This document shows, piece by piece, positions 33,001 to 48,000 of a stretch of DNA of 60,000 bases (position 1 is its first letter; each line of letters begins with the position of its first letter). This DNA comes from Owenia fusiformis (lineage: Eukaryota > Annelida > Polychaeta > Sabellida > Oweniidae): positions 17,945,759 to 18,005,758 of the forward strand of contig CAIIXF020000009.1 of the NCBI GenBank assembly GCA_903813345.2, in the 5' to 3' direction. Below the pieces are notes generated by a model. It had not been told where the DNA came from. It searched no databases and was given only the letters and a program-made list of their open reading frames with translations. The position numbers and the translations under genes were made by a program.

Positions 33001-36000
33001 TCAACCCTAAGCTTTGGAACACATTTAGCAAAATATGATCATGTATTATCAGGTGGCAAATACAAACTCCTTTTAGACTGATTTAGCAAGAATAAAATTA
33101 TTTATAGGAATTAGACAGAGATCAAGGCAGCACCATACATGTACATGTTCAAAATGATATAGCCGCACGCCTAATATTGCACTGAGCCATCATTTCAGAG
33201 ATCTAAGAATCAAAGTATCAAGAATAATACTGGAATATAGATTACCCTGAAATCAAATCCCCGTCAAGATATCCTTGAAATATAAATATGCAACTGCAGA
33301 TAAATCCTGAATATAAGAATAATAATATAGGGATTATCCTTATGAACCTGTCTATTATCATGTACCTTTGACATGTTTTACTGGTAAACTTTAAATTTTC
33401 AGACAATCCAGCATCAGTATGTACACTCACATCCTAGTGCAAGTGAAATTTAACCACCAAGAACTATTTCAAATAAACCAAGGCTTTCAGTTTTGAAATT
33501 TGTTTCTAGAAAGGAACTGATGGCATCTCAATGGAAGTGGTAGCTTTTGCTGAGTTTCATTATGGTGGCTAATTAATGAGGCTGATTTTGGTCAATGGAA
33601 AGCAAGTATCAGAATAGGGGACATGTTTCATTAATGTTGAACTTAAAAGATTCCATCACATTTGTACATATAAATATATATCTGGCCACACAGAACTGGA
33701 TCAGTTCAGTTGTCTCCTATATTTCATTCTAGCCTAAGTCTGAACAGACATTATCAGAGAGAAGTCAGGAGCAATGAACAAGCTAATTGTGATGTTTCAC
33801 CAGCCAGCATCCAACCATGCAATTCCTCCTATATCTTAGCACTATAGTGGATGGTAGTCACAATAACCGCCAGTTTTTCAATACCATTTTTTGATGTGGA
33901 CTACCCCCTTTGTGATACCTGGCTAAAATTGTTTTCTCTCACTTGAAATTTTGTTTGCCTTATGATTTTGGAAGTTCAGATAATCACACTGTCTTCCATT
34001 GTTGCTCAAATGACTGTATCATCATCATTCAAGCATGATAAATCTTGTTCATATTCTTTTTGAAAAATGTTCTCATACTTCCCCATGTTTGATAAAAAGT
34101 CTATACCTATATACTAAAATGTTAAAATATGTATCACACTTGTCTTTGAGCTTCAAAGTTCAATCTATTCCTACTGATCCATGTATTCTGTAGATAAAAG
34201 TCACAGTGCTGGTTAAAATGCTGATACAAAAGCCATATTACATGCTGTATAAGCTGAAAGGTATACATGTTTATGATATATTAGGTTTAAAAGTGACTAA
34301 AATCTGTGTTAGGAGTGTGCACATGTAAAATTGAACTCACAATGATTTTTCAAATCAATGTACAGTGTACACTCTTTTTGAAATCAATCAATGCTAATGA
34401 AACAGAGGTAATCCAAATCGGACTCCATCATATTACTGTCCCTAATTCCTAGGTCACATTTGCTCTGATTCATCGGCCGGAGCCAAACTGATTGAGTATT
34501 TTGTTCAAACCTGAATACAAATTTGAACAATATACTCAACCAGCCAGGCGCCGGCCGATGAATCTGAGCAATTGTGACCAAGGTACTACTATGGCAAGTT
34601 TGATAATTGACAACAGAAAGACATTCACTGTGGTGGCACTAGTAATTCTCGAAATCGCTGTTGCCTCTTCAAAAGAGGAGACGCGAAAATCTTTCCTTAT
34701 AAGGTCAAAATATTTCCCATGATGCAGTTCGCGGAGGAACAAATTTATACTTCCTTGTTTTCCCTCATAGGTTTAACATGGGGATTTAAACACCTATTTT
34801 TCAAACGATATATTCGTTCATATTCCCGTACGGGGGTACAGAAAAAATTATTAGAAACGATTGATCTTTTATTAATCTTAATATAACAGCTATTTTTTTT
34901 CATTGTATTGATTCATAGTGTGGTGAAAACGATGATTGAAAAGTGAGAAAATATTCCGGAAGAGAAGGTCACATGATCAGTTGACTAGTCGCCATATTGG
35001 AAAAAACAATTCCATTCGACTTTCAATACTTTCATGCCAATCTTACTGCACTACAAACTGCATCATCGATGCAACAACGGAATAAAAGTATTCATCATCA
35101 AATTACATCATAGAGTTACGTTGAAAACCAACAAATAACTGAGCAGTAGACCTAAGAAGAAGCGTCGCTATTATCTAGGTCACTCTGTTCAGTGGTCCGA
35201 AAGCCAATCTATAGTACTCGTTTCCGAATTTTGTTGTCCATTGTACAATGTTTTATTGATTAAACTCGGTATACAGACTATTAAAGCAATGACAAAGAAG
35301 AATACTTTCGATGTTGTCATTGTTTTATTTAGCGTGCGGGTGTAAAAACAAAATTGCGTAATTAGTTTGAATTAGAACTTTCGGGTCACGCAAATAGCTA
35401 CGCGAAATGCATAATGAGAAAATATAAACCAATCAAATTTTGTCCTTTTTGAGTGCTTTTTCAGTGCATATTTGCGAACGTTCTGATTCAAAGAGCGAAC
35501 CGCGAAAGGGAGAATTCTAAAATGGCATTCAGTCTGGCAGGTTTGAATGTAGGCTGTACCTATAGTCTACAGGAGATGCAGATACAAATATTATGTTTTG
35601 AGTGGTGTAATGTTTTGATGTAAGGTGGGTAACCTTGCTGCAATAGTATAGGTAAGTGTCTAGCCAGTTCACCTACCTAGAAGCCCTCTCTCCAACCAAC
35701 ATACATATATGCCACTAGCCCTATATACTCAGCCTTCTTAAAACAATTATACTATCTTCAGATCTGAAACCAAATCCAATGTTTATGGATGTGCAGAATC
35801 CAGGAATTGAATTGAATATAATCTTGAAAAGAAGCATAACTGCAAGTGGAGGAACATCAAAGACTGTTATGTAAATAGTCTATAGAAAATATGTATCAAA
35901 TGACTAGAATGACTGTAGGGCATACCATGTAACCAGTGGCTGGGCAATGTCAGAAGAAACAAGTGGGCCTACTTGGCACATATATTTGTACATAATTCAG

Positions 36001-39000
36001 GCCAGGTACAGGGCTTCTGTAACAAATAAATTAGAACTGTGAAACAAACAGAAAAGGTTAAATGCGTACAGAAGTACAAAAAGCATTCACTAAAAACAGG
36101 GCATATTCAACTGATATTTGATATGAAAAACATATCTTCTATGGGCCCAATATGCAATATGCAATACTGCAATACAACATCTCACATGATTGGTACTCTT
36201 TGTAAGAGATTGATTCTGACTCCTACTCTACACAAGAGCAATAAATCTCTGAGGCAATCAAGAGCTGGTTTGTTGCTCAGCCAGTAAAATGATGAATCCT
36301 AGTTAGAGGGTTGCGAACTGGCTGATAAGCTCAGGGTTAATAATCAGTATTATATTTATGACAAGTTGGCAAACAAGATGATGTTGATCTGAGTGCTAAT
36401 ACAGTCAAGTACCATATCCTCACACAAAATCACAGGGGGATAACATTAACGGTTACTGACATTTACCTGAAAACAATCCACTTTCCGATGAATCTAATTC
36501 AATATTGTATATGATATAACCAACATATGTAATAAGATACTTATGAATGGATAGAGAACCTCAATGTGATATTTTGAGATGGGTGGATTAATTTAATTAA
36601 TATTTCAGAAGGGATCCTAATGTTTTTTATCAAGTGCCCCCTCTTAACAAGTGTGCCGTCATTTAACCCTAGCAATCATGAACTACTAAGCATAAGTTCC
36701 TCAGATTGACTATGGTAAACATGTGTTAACATCTTGCAACAAATTAAAATATTCTCAATAAAAGTATTCAAGTTTTCCTAACTTTTGCAAGATGGATCAA
36801 AATCAATGGAAATTAAAGCATATGAATGGATGAAGCCTCGTCTAGTGTGTGTCTATCATCAAAAACGTGTATGCATCCCTCACAAGGAGAAGGTTGTGAA
36901 CCAAAGGAAAAGATTAAGCATGGTGGCATAGGATGCATCTTATCAAAATGAAATTCCCAAATGGACTAATTAAAGTTTCTAGTCCAATCTGTGGTTTTTT
37001 ATTGGTCAATAAGGTTTACTAATTACAGGTTGCTCTGAGGATAAACATAGATTACCATGATATAGTTACTGCAATGATTTTCTCATAAAAGACAAGTATT
37101 TGAGGTTAATTTAAGCAACTGTAAGCCATAATATGAAGAGACCCTTAACCTATTCCAACTTCTTCAACTAGTAAGACGGCAATCATAATGTCAAATGTTC
37201 TTTATGGAAGTAAATTATCTCCTTAACTTTTTCTTTTAGCAAGTTCATCAGTGCAAGCCATACATCATCAAAGTGGTCGTGACCTTTCCCAATAATCTGT
37301 ATGTTAAGATCAATGGAGATTTTCGACTTTTTCATGTTCATTCTAATTCAGTTCATATATGTAAGCAAACCAGTGTTCATTTAGATATTAGTTCCCTAAA
37401 GTATGTAAAAGAGTCTAATTTTTGCGATTTTAACCAAAAGTAATCAAAAATGATTTTTCTTATCTTCAAGAGGATGAAATGCACTCAGTTGATTTAATTC
37501 TGGGGAGATCATTTCAATAAAGATCTGACCAACACCTTATAATGTTTACTTAAAAATTACTGAATACTTTTTGAAATGTGCAAATATTTAACCTTCTGGT
37601 TAATTATAATAATATGTACTCAACACCTCAAGACAAGACAAATGATCAGTAATACCTGTAAATACCTTTAATTAATGAGAAGTTTCTTAAGTAATAAATC
37701 TAACCTTCTGCAGAATAACAGCAGACATTGTGTAAGTGTATAAATAAACAATGGCGCTCTGAGAGCTATCAATCTGAATACCTCTCTTAGAGAGGTGCTT
37801 TCTGGTACATACTTTGCCACACTTATTCACTTATAATATAAACCTAACCTCTTTGCATTAAGATCAATCAAATATCATCTAGTTTTACATCATGGCATTA
37901 TGATAACAAACAGTAATTGGTCAACTAAACTTTCATTTTTAGAGGAAAGCAATATTCAATGGATATCTTTGGCGAAAAACTATTCACCAATATACGTCTT
38001 TCAACCAAATATGAGAAAATCTGTCAAGTAGTATTCAAGTATCTTCCAGACAGACGGATGGATGGACAGAGGGCTTCACTATATCCCTACCCAACTTCTG
38101 TCATTGGGATGATAAGACATAACAGCTCAAAATCTACCTTGGTCTCCATCAGCTTCCACAATACCCCCTCACTATTATATATTATTTCATGATTTTGTTT
38201 TTAAAGCTTATGTAATCTTAACCACCTCAAATGAATCTTTCATTTTTAAATCTGTTTGAAATGAGTGAAATAAATTGATTAATACTAGATGATGATCAAA
38301 GAATTATATCAGATTTAAAGAGTGATGATGAAGCCATACTCTTGCAAAGGGTACTAAAAATTGTAACTTCTGAACAGATCAGCTGATTTGTATTGTGGAT
38401 ATATACTAATTCATCTCCTCTGTCCAAGCAAATGTGTTACTGATATCACTTCTGACCTCTCTCAAGGTGAGGCCAAGTTTGTCTATTACTGATTATAGGC
38501 ATCTAGATTTATCTAAATATGGGAGATAAGTCAACATTGACCAAATAATATATAGAACATTCCTGTCTTAAAGGATAGGTATCGATATGGTGAACTGAAT
38601 TTAACAATGTTTTCTATTAAACCAATTATTGGAAACATTCTGTAAAAAACATGGTCCTTTATGTAATGCTGACTGATTGACAACAATTTAACACGAAAAT
38701 TATTTGTATATTTTTTTATAACCATTTTTGTTAACATTTTTTGTTTTTAGTTTCTTTCTACCAATTCTTGAGAATGAAATAAAATGTCTTTCTGAACCTT
38801 GTTGGAACAAAATAACCTATACAACATTTTCTTAGACCTAGGCATACTAATCAATGTAACAATTAGTAAGCTATTAAATTCAAGTATATATGAATATTTT
38901 TCAATATCAGATTATTCTGTCCAAAAGATTGGCTCTTTAGACCAGGACAACGAGGTTGTTATAATGTAACCAAACATTGCTCAGAAACACCAACAAAATG

Positions 39001-42000
39001 TGGCTATAGCTAATCACCAAAAGGCTCAAGCAAGAGCAAAGGTTACCAAAGTAGGTGGTACTTCTATGAAAGGTAAATCACCTGAGGTGCTCATCAGTAC
39101 TTTAAAGTCTTGTTGTGTTATATTTATCATTTCTGGCTTTAGGTTGTGTAAAGAAATGCCAGCTCAATGAAGGGCCACATTTCTCCAACTAATTTAGATC
39201 TTCGTGGGAAAATCCTAAATCCTAACTTTCTGATAATTTTGAGGATGTGCAAAGGATGGCAATATTTCCATGACAGACATATATCAATCAATAAAGTTAG
39301 ATTTCCTATCTTATATATTCTGTTTAAGGTATTTTTTCTCCCTGTTATTCAGGAACACATTCCATATGGCATGTTCACTCCATAATAAACATAAACATAA
39401 TCAATCAGTTTTGCATCAGGCCTATGTTATTCCTTTATCTATTGCAAAGGTAGGTGTGTATATAAGTGAGGTGAGTTATACATGGGCTAGATGCAGGATT
39501 ATAACCCTGTCTTCAAAGCCCTCTTTGGAATAAAGCCTACAGTGCATGTTAACATTGATTTAGCAACATTATCAGGCAATGTTTATATGTGAAGACATTT
39601 ATAGGAACATCCATTTGTTTGATGTGTTTCTTATGGAATTTGTTACAAATCCCACCCAAAGATCTGGTATCATTTCAGCATATCTCTCCTTACAAAATAA
39701 AAGCCACATTACAGTTTGTTTTCATCGATATTTATAAAAAGCAAAATTTTACATCAATGCCCATCAAGAGCCATATTAATTATCAACACAGAAAAGTATC
39801 ATATTTAATGACTTACAGGAGAGACAATGAGCAAGTTAAATGATATAAATGATAAAAGGCAAGACGAGTATGTCAGATACATGTACTTCAAATCTTCAGA
39901 AACCAGTAGTCTTGCATCAAACTCCTATATACATGTACCTTCTACTCATCCCAAATAGATGCAAACAAGGGAATTATATCAAATGACATACTGAACATTC
40001 TTAATGGCTGTCTTTCTTTGGAAAGAGATTAAACTAAAGGAAAGACAAGAAAATATCCATTCATATGGCAAAATATGCAACATTTCAACTTGCTGACCAC
40101 CAGGGTGTATGATGTTTATGATGTGTACTGGCTACCTGTATGTGATAGTATGATAGATGTGAACAGTTGTTATAGCACTCCCAGGAAGTCATTCCAATCA
40201 AGTAATGTCTTCATTAGGCCCTTTATAAATGCGTCCCTCACCACTGTCATGTATAAATAACACCAGTTCCTGGTCACTTGGTTCAATTGATGCCATTCCA
40301 ATTGGAAATCTTGCTTAATCAGAAAAGAAATCTAGACAGAAAAATTCTGGGGAATTAGCAGTCTCTTATGATGAATCCTCTGTGATTCCTCTTCGAGAGA
40401 GGGGGAGAAGGAGGGAGAAAAGGAGAGAGGGAGTGAGAAAAACTAAATAAAGGACATTAAATGAATACCACTACCACTACTACCTCAATGAAAACTCAAG
40501 CCAAGACTGCATATAACCCAACATAACTCAATTTGTTCTGTGATTTCCTTAATTAAAAGCTGGCTAATGTTAATTAAATAGACCTCGCTTAATCTGCTAA
40601 TGAGACTACTTATCTAATTGATGATTTAAAGTTACTCTTATTTAATGTTATCTGTTTATGACCTCCAGCTAATTTAATTCAACTTTTAGTCATTTCACTT
40701 ATTTTATAGCTGTCAAATAATAAATCATTGTTATGATCAGTTTTATTGAGGATTATTGAATTAGCAGGAGATATTTTAATGATGATATATCTTTTCTATA
40801 CGGGTAATACAAATATTGCAGAAAAATGAAAATATTGTTCAAAACTAGTTTAACATTTATGAAATATAAAATGACATCACTGGTTTGATAGAGCAAAATA
40901 AGATGAGAAATTACAGAAAGGTTCTTTGAAAAACACACCTGGTGTCATAAATCATGACATGAGATGCATTTTAATTTTTCACATTTCAAAGCAGGTCATA
41001 ATGTTAAATGTCTTAATTAAATGTGCATCGTGCATATTTAGCTTATCAAGAGGACAATTCATAACTTTAGACTATAGTTAACAACTGATTTCCTGGTTTT
41101 CAACCAGAAGTGAAATAAAACCATCTACAAAAATCTTACTCCTATAAAAAGCATTGATTCTCTTAATTAAGAAATACTAAAAATGAAATCCTCTTTCTCA
41201 TTAAATATAACTTTGTATTCACTGATGTGGATTTGTTACATGCTATTTGGTGACACTTTTCACATGTATCACTAGAAAGAAACCATCACTTATTATGTCA
41301 ATTATAAAAAATAATCGTACATGTTTTTTTTAATATATTGACTTCTTGAATGTTTATATATTTAATGTGTCTGCATAGTTTAAAGTTCTTTCATGTCTCA
41401 GGTGTGCAATACATGTATACATGTAGTTACAGCTTTACATGTACTTAACATGTGGATTTCACTTATATCCATATAAGTAATTACCCTTCTGAAAAAATAA
41501 TACAGAAATTCTTAATCTCTTGAATTTATCCAGTATGAGAATTCTTTTAAAATAATATACTTTATGGATAATGAATAAGGGGGCTTGGCAATGGGAGCAT
41601 GAACATGTCATTTTTGAATATACCTACATGTATATATAACTTTTATTGACATATTGTATCATTACATGATTACATTAGTCACAACTACTCACTAAGACTA
41701 ACTAAAACTATTTCTACATTTACAAAGTAATGTACAAAAATTCCATTTGATATTGAAAGCATACAAGAGAGGCAGAATATTTTTAAGTGTGATGTACAAA
41801 ATATGCTGACTATTCTGAATTGTTAAATGAGTGATATATAAATTTACCAAGATGCCGTTGTATGATGGTATTATCACTTGAAATTATATTTGTAAATAAA
41901 TTATCACTATTAAAATCGAATTTTGGTAGTGTTTCGGAAATTTTGCTGAAAAATATTTGCCTGTGTTGGGAATGCTTTGTACAATTTATGATAAAGTGAA

Positions 42001-45000
42001 ATTCATCTTCTACACATTTACATATTTTACATAATCTTTCATTTACAGGTTTGGATTTTGGCTTTGTGTGTCTTCCTGTTTCTATTTTTAACTGATGTGA
42101 ACTCAACCTAAATCTACTTATTGCTAATCTATATTTTTTATTGTCTAACTTTGTATATGGTTCTAATGCAAAATCTTTCTTAAACAGCTTATATGTTCTT
42201 AATTTGGGATATATCAAGATGTCCTTTTTCCAATTTTCTACAAACATATTCTTTAATTTCTTGTCAACCAAATTTACTAAGTGGTCTGTAATTTGACTTT
42301 GGTCATCCCAGTACTCTGTTAGTTCACATTTATGAAGTATATCATAAACTTTTCCAGACCAAGATTTAAACCCTAATTCATGTTTTTCTTGTCCATATAA
42401 GTAAGCCTGGTTTAAAATATTAGAATTTGGTAGTTTAATAAGTCTTAACCAGTATTTCACAATTGATAATTCAATTCTGATAGATAAAGGAAATTTACCA
42501 AGGTCACCAAACACTGCGGGATTAGATGTTTGAGTTTTGACACCTAAAATAGATTTTAAAAAGGCCAAATGTATTGTTTCAATCGCTTTCATCTGCTTCT
42601 TGTCATACCAAATTTCACAGCCATAACATAGTATTGGACTGACTAATGAATCAAAAAGGTGAAGAGCAACATCAGGTGGCACGTCATTGAATTTCTTATA
42701 CTGCTGTTTGATTTTGAATATTGCCTTTCGTGATTGTTCTTTGAGATAACTTGTGTTGATATCAAATTTATTATTATCAGTAAGAATTACTCCTAGATAT
42801 TTATATTTATTTACACGTTCAATTTCTTGATCATTAAAAGTGAAAGGGGCAGAAACTTTAGAGTTAAAAATGAGTACCTTTGTTTTTAAGGTATTAACTA
42901 TAAGTCTATTAATTTTACAGAAAGAGAAGAGTGAATCCAATAATAACTGAAGTCCATCATGTGATTCGGAAATGAGAACTAGATCATCTGCCCATAGAAG
43001 ATGGTTGAACCTGGCATCTTTTACGACAACGCCACATCTTAGTGGTAATACTTCATTTAAGTCATCCATGAAGTGATTGAACAAAAATGTACTTAAAACA
43101 CTTCCTTGCAAAACTCCTATTTCAGTGTCAAAAGTTTTGGTGATTCCATTTTCTAATTTAAGGCATGACTTAGATTTAGAGTACATATTCTCTATAATCC
43201 TGTACATTTTAGTATGTGGGTGAATTCCAGCTTTACACAGCTTATATAACAATACTGAGCGATCTATATAATCAAAAGCCTTCTTAAAATCAATCATACA
43301 TGTATATAATGGTTTCTTATGCTGATTGAATTTGTTAATTAATGTTTGCAAAATAAAAATATTATCAGTTGTACGTCTATTTTCTTTGTAAGCACCCTGA
43401 AGTGGGTCTGGTGAATTTTGCACTCCAGCATTAAAGACAAGACGATTTTGAATAACTGAGTCAAATAAATTCCCTATACAGGCCAGTACATTAATGCCTC
43501 TATAATTATCAGCTTGAAAACGGCTGCCTTGTTTATAAAGTGCACTGAGCATACCAATACTCCAGTCACTTGGATATTCTCCCTTTTCGAAAATAGCATT
43601 AAAAAGTGCTGTAAAATCAGAAACAAGGGTTTCACAATTTTTTAAAATATTGGATGGAATACCATCAATACCCGCTGATTTGTTTGCATTTACTCTTTTC
43701 AAAGCACATTGAACTTCGGCTTGAGTAATTCTCATGTTGATGGTATCATTGCAAAGTTGTAATTTTTTATCTTCAGGATTAATTTGATATTTTGTAACAA
43801 AATGATTCATTTCCTCAAGTGCATTATCATCAAAATAATCTATGTTTGGAGGTTTAGATAGACTTTTGAAGAAGTTGAATAGATCTTTAGATGGAACTGG
43901 CATCTCTTTAATTTTATTTCCTGGCATTGCATTTATCAGTTTCCAGAAATCTGTAGAGTATCTGCATTTATTCTGTATTAAACTATTGAGCATTCCTGCT
44001 TTAAACTTTCTCTTTTCTCGTTGTTTAGTATGATTATATTGTTTTATTAAACTATTTATAATATCATCGTCAAATTTGAGTTTTATTGCCTCATGGACTT
44101 GTTTCTTTAAGGATTTACATTCATCATTGAACCATGAATTTATCGGAAAGGCATGCCTTTTTGTGGTTTTTAATTTTCTAAATTGGAAAGTGTCATTAGA
44201 CGCATAATGAATTACATTTAGGAGCTTATTTACTAATTCGTCAGATCCTATATCATTACATCCAAGTTCAGTGTAAAATGATGTTAAAAGGTCATTACTT
44301 ATATTATCAGATAACTTATGTTTAAATTCATTTTTCTTTAGAGGATCCCATTTGTATGATTTATATGTTTTAATGTTCAGAGATTCTGATTGAAAATTTG
44401 ATGATTTTCTTTGATTTTCAGTTTCACTTTTTAATGATATAGAAAAATGTAATGGTGCATGGTCAGACTCAACACGCCTATCATGAACTTTAAAATCAGG
44501 GAATAAGGAAATAGTATTTGATTGAGCTGCAACATAATCAATAACTGATTTTCCGAAGTTGGGGTCTTTGTTAGATTTGTGCATAACATTGCGATAACAT
44601 GTAAATTTCCCTAAGTTTTTATCTTGATAAAGGCGACCATTAAGTATTTTCATATTAGCAGTTTTGCAAAGTGATAAAAATTCTCTTCCATGAGTTTGAG
44701 AGACTGCCTTTGCATTTTTGTCCATAGAAGTTCGATTACTAACTAAGACCTCGTTTATATCTAGCAAATTATGAACAGTGTCACTATTTTCATACACTGG
44801 TATTGGTATATCACCATTACTGCCAGGTATATTAATGTTAAAATCAGGTAACTGAGCAGTTCTAGCATTCATATCTCCACATATAATAGTTTTTCCTAAT
44901 GTTTGATAATAAGCTAAAGATTTTTCTAAAATGTCAATATTGCTACAACCAGTTACAAATTCATATGAAGAACCTTTAAATGGTAAATATACAAAGCATA

Positions 45001-48000
45001 AATATAAATCTTCTGTAATATTGAAATGATTGGAATTGAATTTTAACCACACAAAAAAGTCATGTGACTGTGAAAGAATTTCAATACCATTTTTACTATA
45101 TACATCACTAATCAGTACTGCCAGTCCTCCTGAGTAATGGTTATTAGTCATGCTTTTTGATTTTCTAGCAAGATTGTGACAAGTGTAGTTTTCAAATGAA
45201 ATTTCAGACTCTGGTGAAAGCCATGTCTCACACAATAATATGATTTGAAAGTCATTGAAAAACATTTGTATATCTCTTCCATCATGAAGTTTATCAGAAA
45301 TTTTATTGATGTTCCAAAGTAAAACTGAAAAGTGTTCATTAAGAGTCTGAGTTTTCTCATTTGAAATCCTACATTCATTTGATACAGAGTTATCTTGAAT
45401 ATTTCCTGAAAACATTAAGTGCGTTTCAGAATTACTCCCATTAGAGTCTACCTGTATTGTTGAATTACTATTATTTACAATATGTACATCTCCTATACTC
45501 TTTCTGACACTTGTGCTACATACTTGTAATGGTATATTGTCAGCTATTGTATGTGCATCACACTCATTGTTCAAAACTTGGCTTGGTGGTAGGGCTTTTG
45601 AGGGTTTACAGCCTGGGCATAGGTCTTAGGACAGTTTCCATTCATGATGGAAAGCATGGTATCTACAAGTCTGTTGCGACCGATTGAGTTGAAGTGCAGT
45701 CTATCCTTATTTAAGACTTTCATGCAGGGGTTTTCATCAGTGGAATTGTTCACTTCATTTATGTCAATAAAATAAGGTTTAGTGTATTCTAGATCTGTAT
45801 CCTCAACCCCAAAAAGAGAAAAACTGAAATTGGGAGAGCTCTCTATTGAGATGACATCGCCAAAGTTGACAAATTCAACCTAGCCTGTCATATTAAAATA
45901 AAATAATAATTTGATAACATGCCTCACATGTATTTTGCATGACATCAATGTATATAATAAGGGATGTCGTAAAAATTGAGAAGTTTTGATGTGAGGAAGA
46001 GATGTCAAGTATATGTGATCTTTTAATGTCATCCATCAATTGTCCCAGATGTTAGGAATATTTAGGTATGCAGCTCTAGCCTTACTACAGTCTCAAGCAT
46101 AGACACAACAAATGACTTATATTACAGGTACTGTTATAATCATAGAAATAGTACAGGTAACCTATTCGGTAATGTGGTAGGCTGTGTACAAGACTGTACT
46201 CTTGATATGTACAATACACACTCTAAATATATTTGACATTTTTATATTCTCAAGTAGGCCTTATATTTTTAAAATCTAAGCCCAATGGTCTGTTTTAAAT
46301 TTAGCCCCATTTCCTTTCTCTAATACTAATACATTATACAGTATTCGGTTACAACTTATTTTAACAGGGGGGGAGGGGTAGTGTATGATTGGTAAGTTAG
46401 GTGAAGATGAAGATATTTTCTTTTTTTCCATACAGCTTTGTTTTGTTTCAAGTTGCCCCTGAGAATTTGCCACCCCTCATTTTTCACAATCCAAGTATTG
46501 GTGTAAATTCACCTTAATTTGCCCCAGTCAAGATTCTGATGCAAATCAGTGAAATCTAACACTATTAATCATTGCTTGATTAAAAGCATACCTGGATGAG
46601 GCAATAAAATCTGTATTATTTGTCAATTAATTCAGTGTTAAAGCTAACACCTTACCAACCCTTAATTGGATAAGTAACATCAAAGCAGAGATAAGCTTCA
46701 AGTTACCAGCAACATTATACCCAATATGTAGTCTAATGCAAAAGTTCAGCATTTCGAATTTGAAAAACCTGAATATGTCAGATATGTTATATCAACTTTG
46801 GGGTTGTCTCTCTTTGTGCAACTCCATTATAATGCTGTTTTATATCTTATTTAAGGGAGTTCTTTGGTAGTCTATATCACTTAAGGGGCAGATGGAAACA
46901 TTCCAAGACAATGCATCACAAAATCTTAGTTAATTTCCCACCTGGTGAATACTTGTAAGAATACCAAATTGATATTTGCTAGATGTGAGGCTGATATTTG
47001 TAAAATTACTGACTGATATTTGTTAAATAACAGACTGAATCTTGTTGGGTATTTGTTGAATATAAGACTGATATTCAAGTGTTAAATAACTGACTGATAT
47101 TTGTGAGATACATTTGCTGATATTTGTTAAATAATGACTGGGGTATTAGATACCTGACTGGTACTCGTAAGATACCTAATAATCAATACTTGATATGTTA
47201 ATAAGTGTTAAAAACAAAATCTAAACATTTTGTTTTGTTTTTGTTTTTAATCAATCTTTGATAGATACGCAATCAATACCTGATAGATACCTGACACATT
47301 ATGTGAAAATAATACCTGGCTAATACACATTAGATACATGGTCAATATACATACATGTAGTTGATAGATTTTAAAGAATAATATATGAGTTATGTTGGAG
47401 AAAGGTATAAACATGAAAATGCATGATGCACATCATACAACTGAAATCCTCTAAAATGCCATCAAGTATGATAGTCATTTCCCTCTGTTCTGGTTTTACT
47501 GTAACATAAGTCATACAAGAATGGTAAACCAGTGAATAGAGTTATCAAATGGAGAAAAGATAAAGCAGGTTGATAAGATAATAAATGATCATTTGAAGAT
47601 GTGTGTTCCCTGATTTAAACTATAATTTCATGTTCTGATGTTCAGCTTACATGAAATAACAATATTCTACTGCCTTTACCCCCCCCTACCTTCTCTTTTA
47701 GTCTGCTACCCTCTATTCCCTCCTGATAGTTATATCTTTTGGTACAAGTAGCAGACACAACATGTACAAGTATATTAATGTTTATCCAAATAATTAACTT
47801 ACCAGAATTACATAGTTCTTCCATCATAATAATGTAAAAATGGCATCATTCTCAACGTCATGTTATTCTACATAACATCAGGTTTAATCCAGTTACATTG
47901 ATATTTCAGAAATAAGTTATGAATTAAAATGAATTTGATTTATTAAATATAAATATACTTGGCACTTTACATAGTTATACGTTAATCGACAACTCAAGAG

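Larger units (their letters stand above)
32780..41629. other. EGF-ligand intron 1, 3' part
   Basis: AT-rich, no supported exon. It holds the foldback at 34452-34579, a relatively CpG-containing stretch at 34740-35560 that could be an alternative promoter or an old insertion, and a purine-rich strand (40391-40443). Confidence 0.45.
41630..45885 (-). mobile_element. Non-LTR (APE-type) retrotransposon, 5'-truncated, in EGF-ligand intron 1
   Basis: Carries the end of an ORF1 and a full-looking ORF2 in the same orientation as the host gene. After the ORF2 stop a ~180-bp 3' UTR runs to AATAAAAGTTATATATAC (about 41630), probably the tail. Upstream of 45880 the ORF1 frame meets a stop and no more element coding is visible, so the insertion is 5'-truncated. 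The clade is not assigned; there is no RNase H domain. Confidence 0.88.

Noticed and set aside
34384-34742. Short frames on both strands around 34.5 kb
   Set aside because: Mirror translations of the 128-bp hairpin element.
34740-35560. CpG-containing stretch with an ATG near 35523, considered as an alternative first exon
   Set aside because: The ATG is on the strand opposite the ligand gene and leads to no supported splice donor or domain; left as unexplained.
43842-44033. Plus-strand frame inside the retrotransposon
   Set aside because: Antisense shadow of ORF2.
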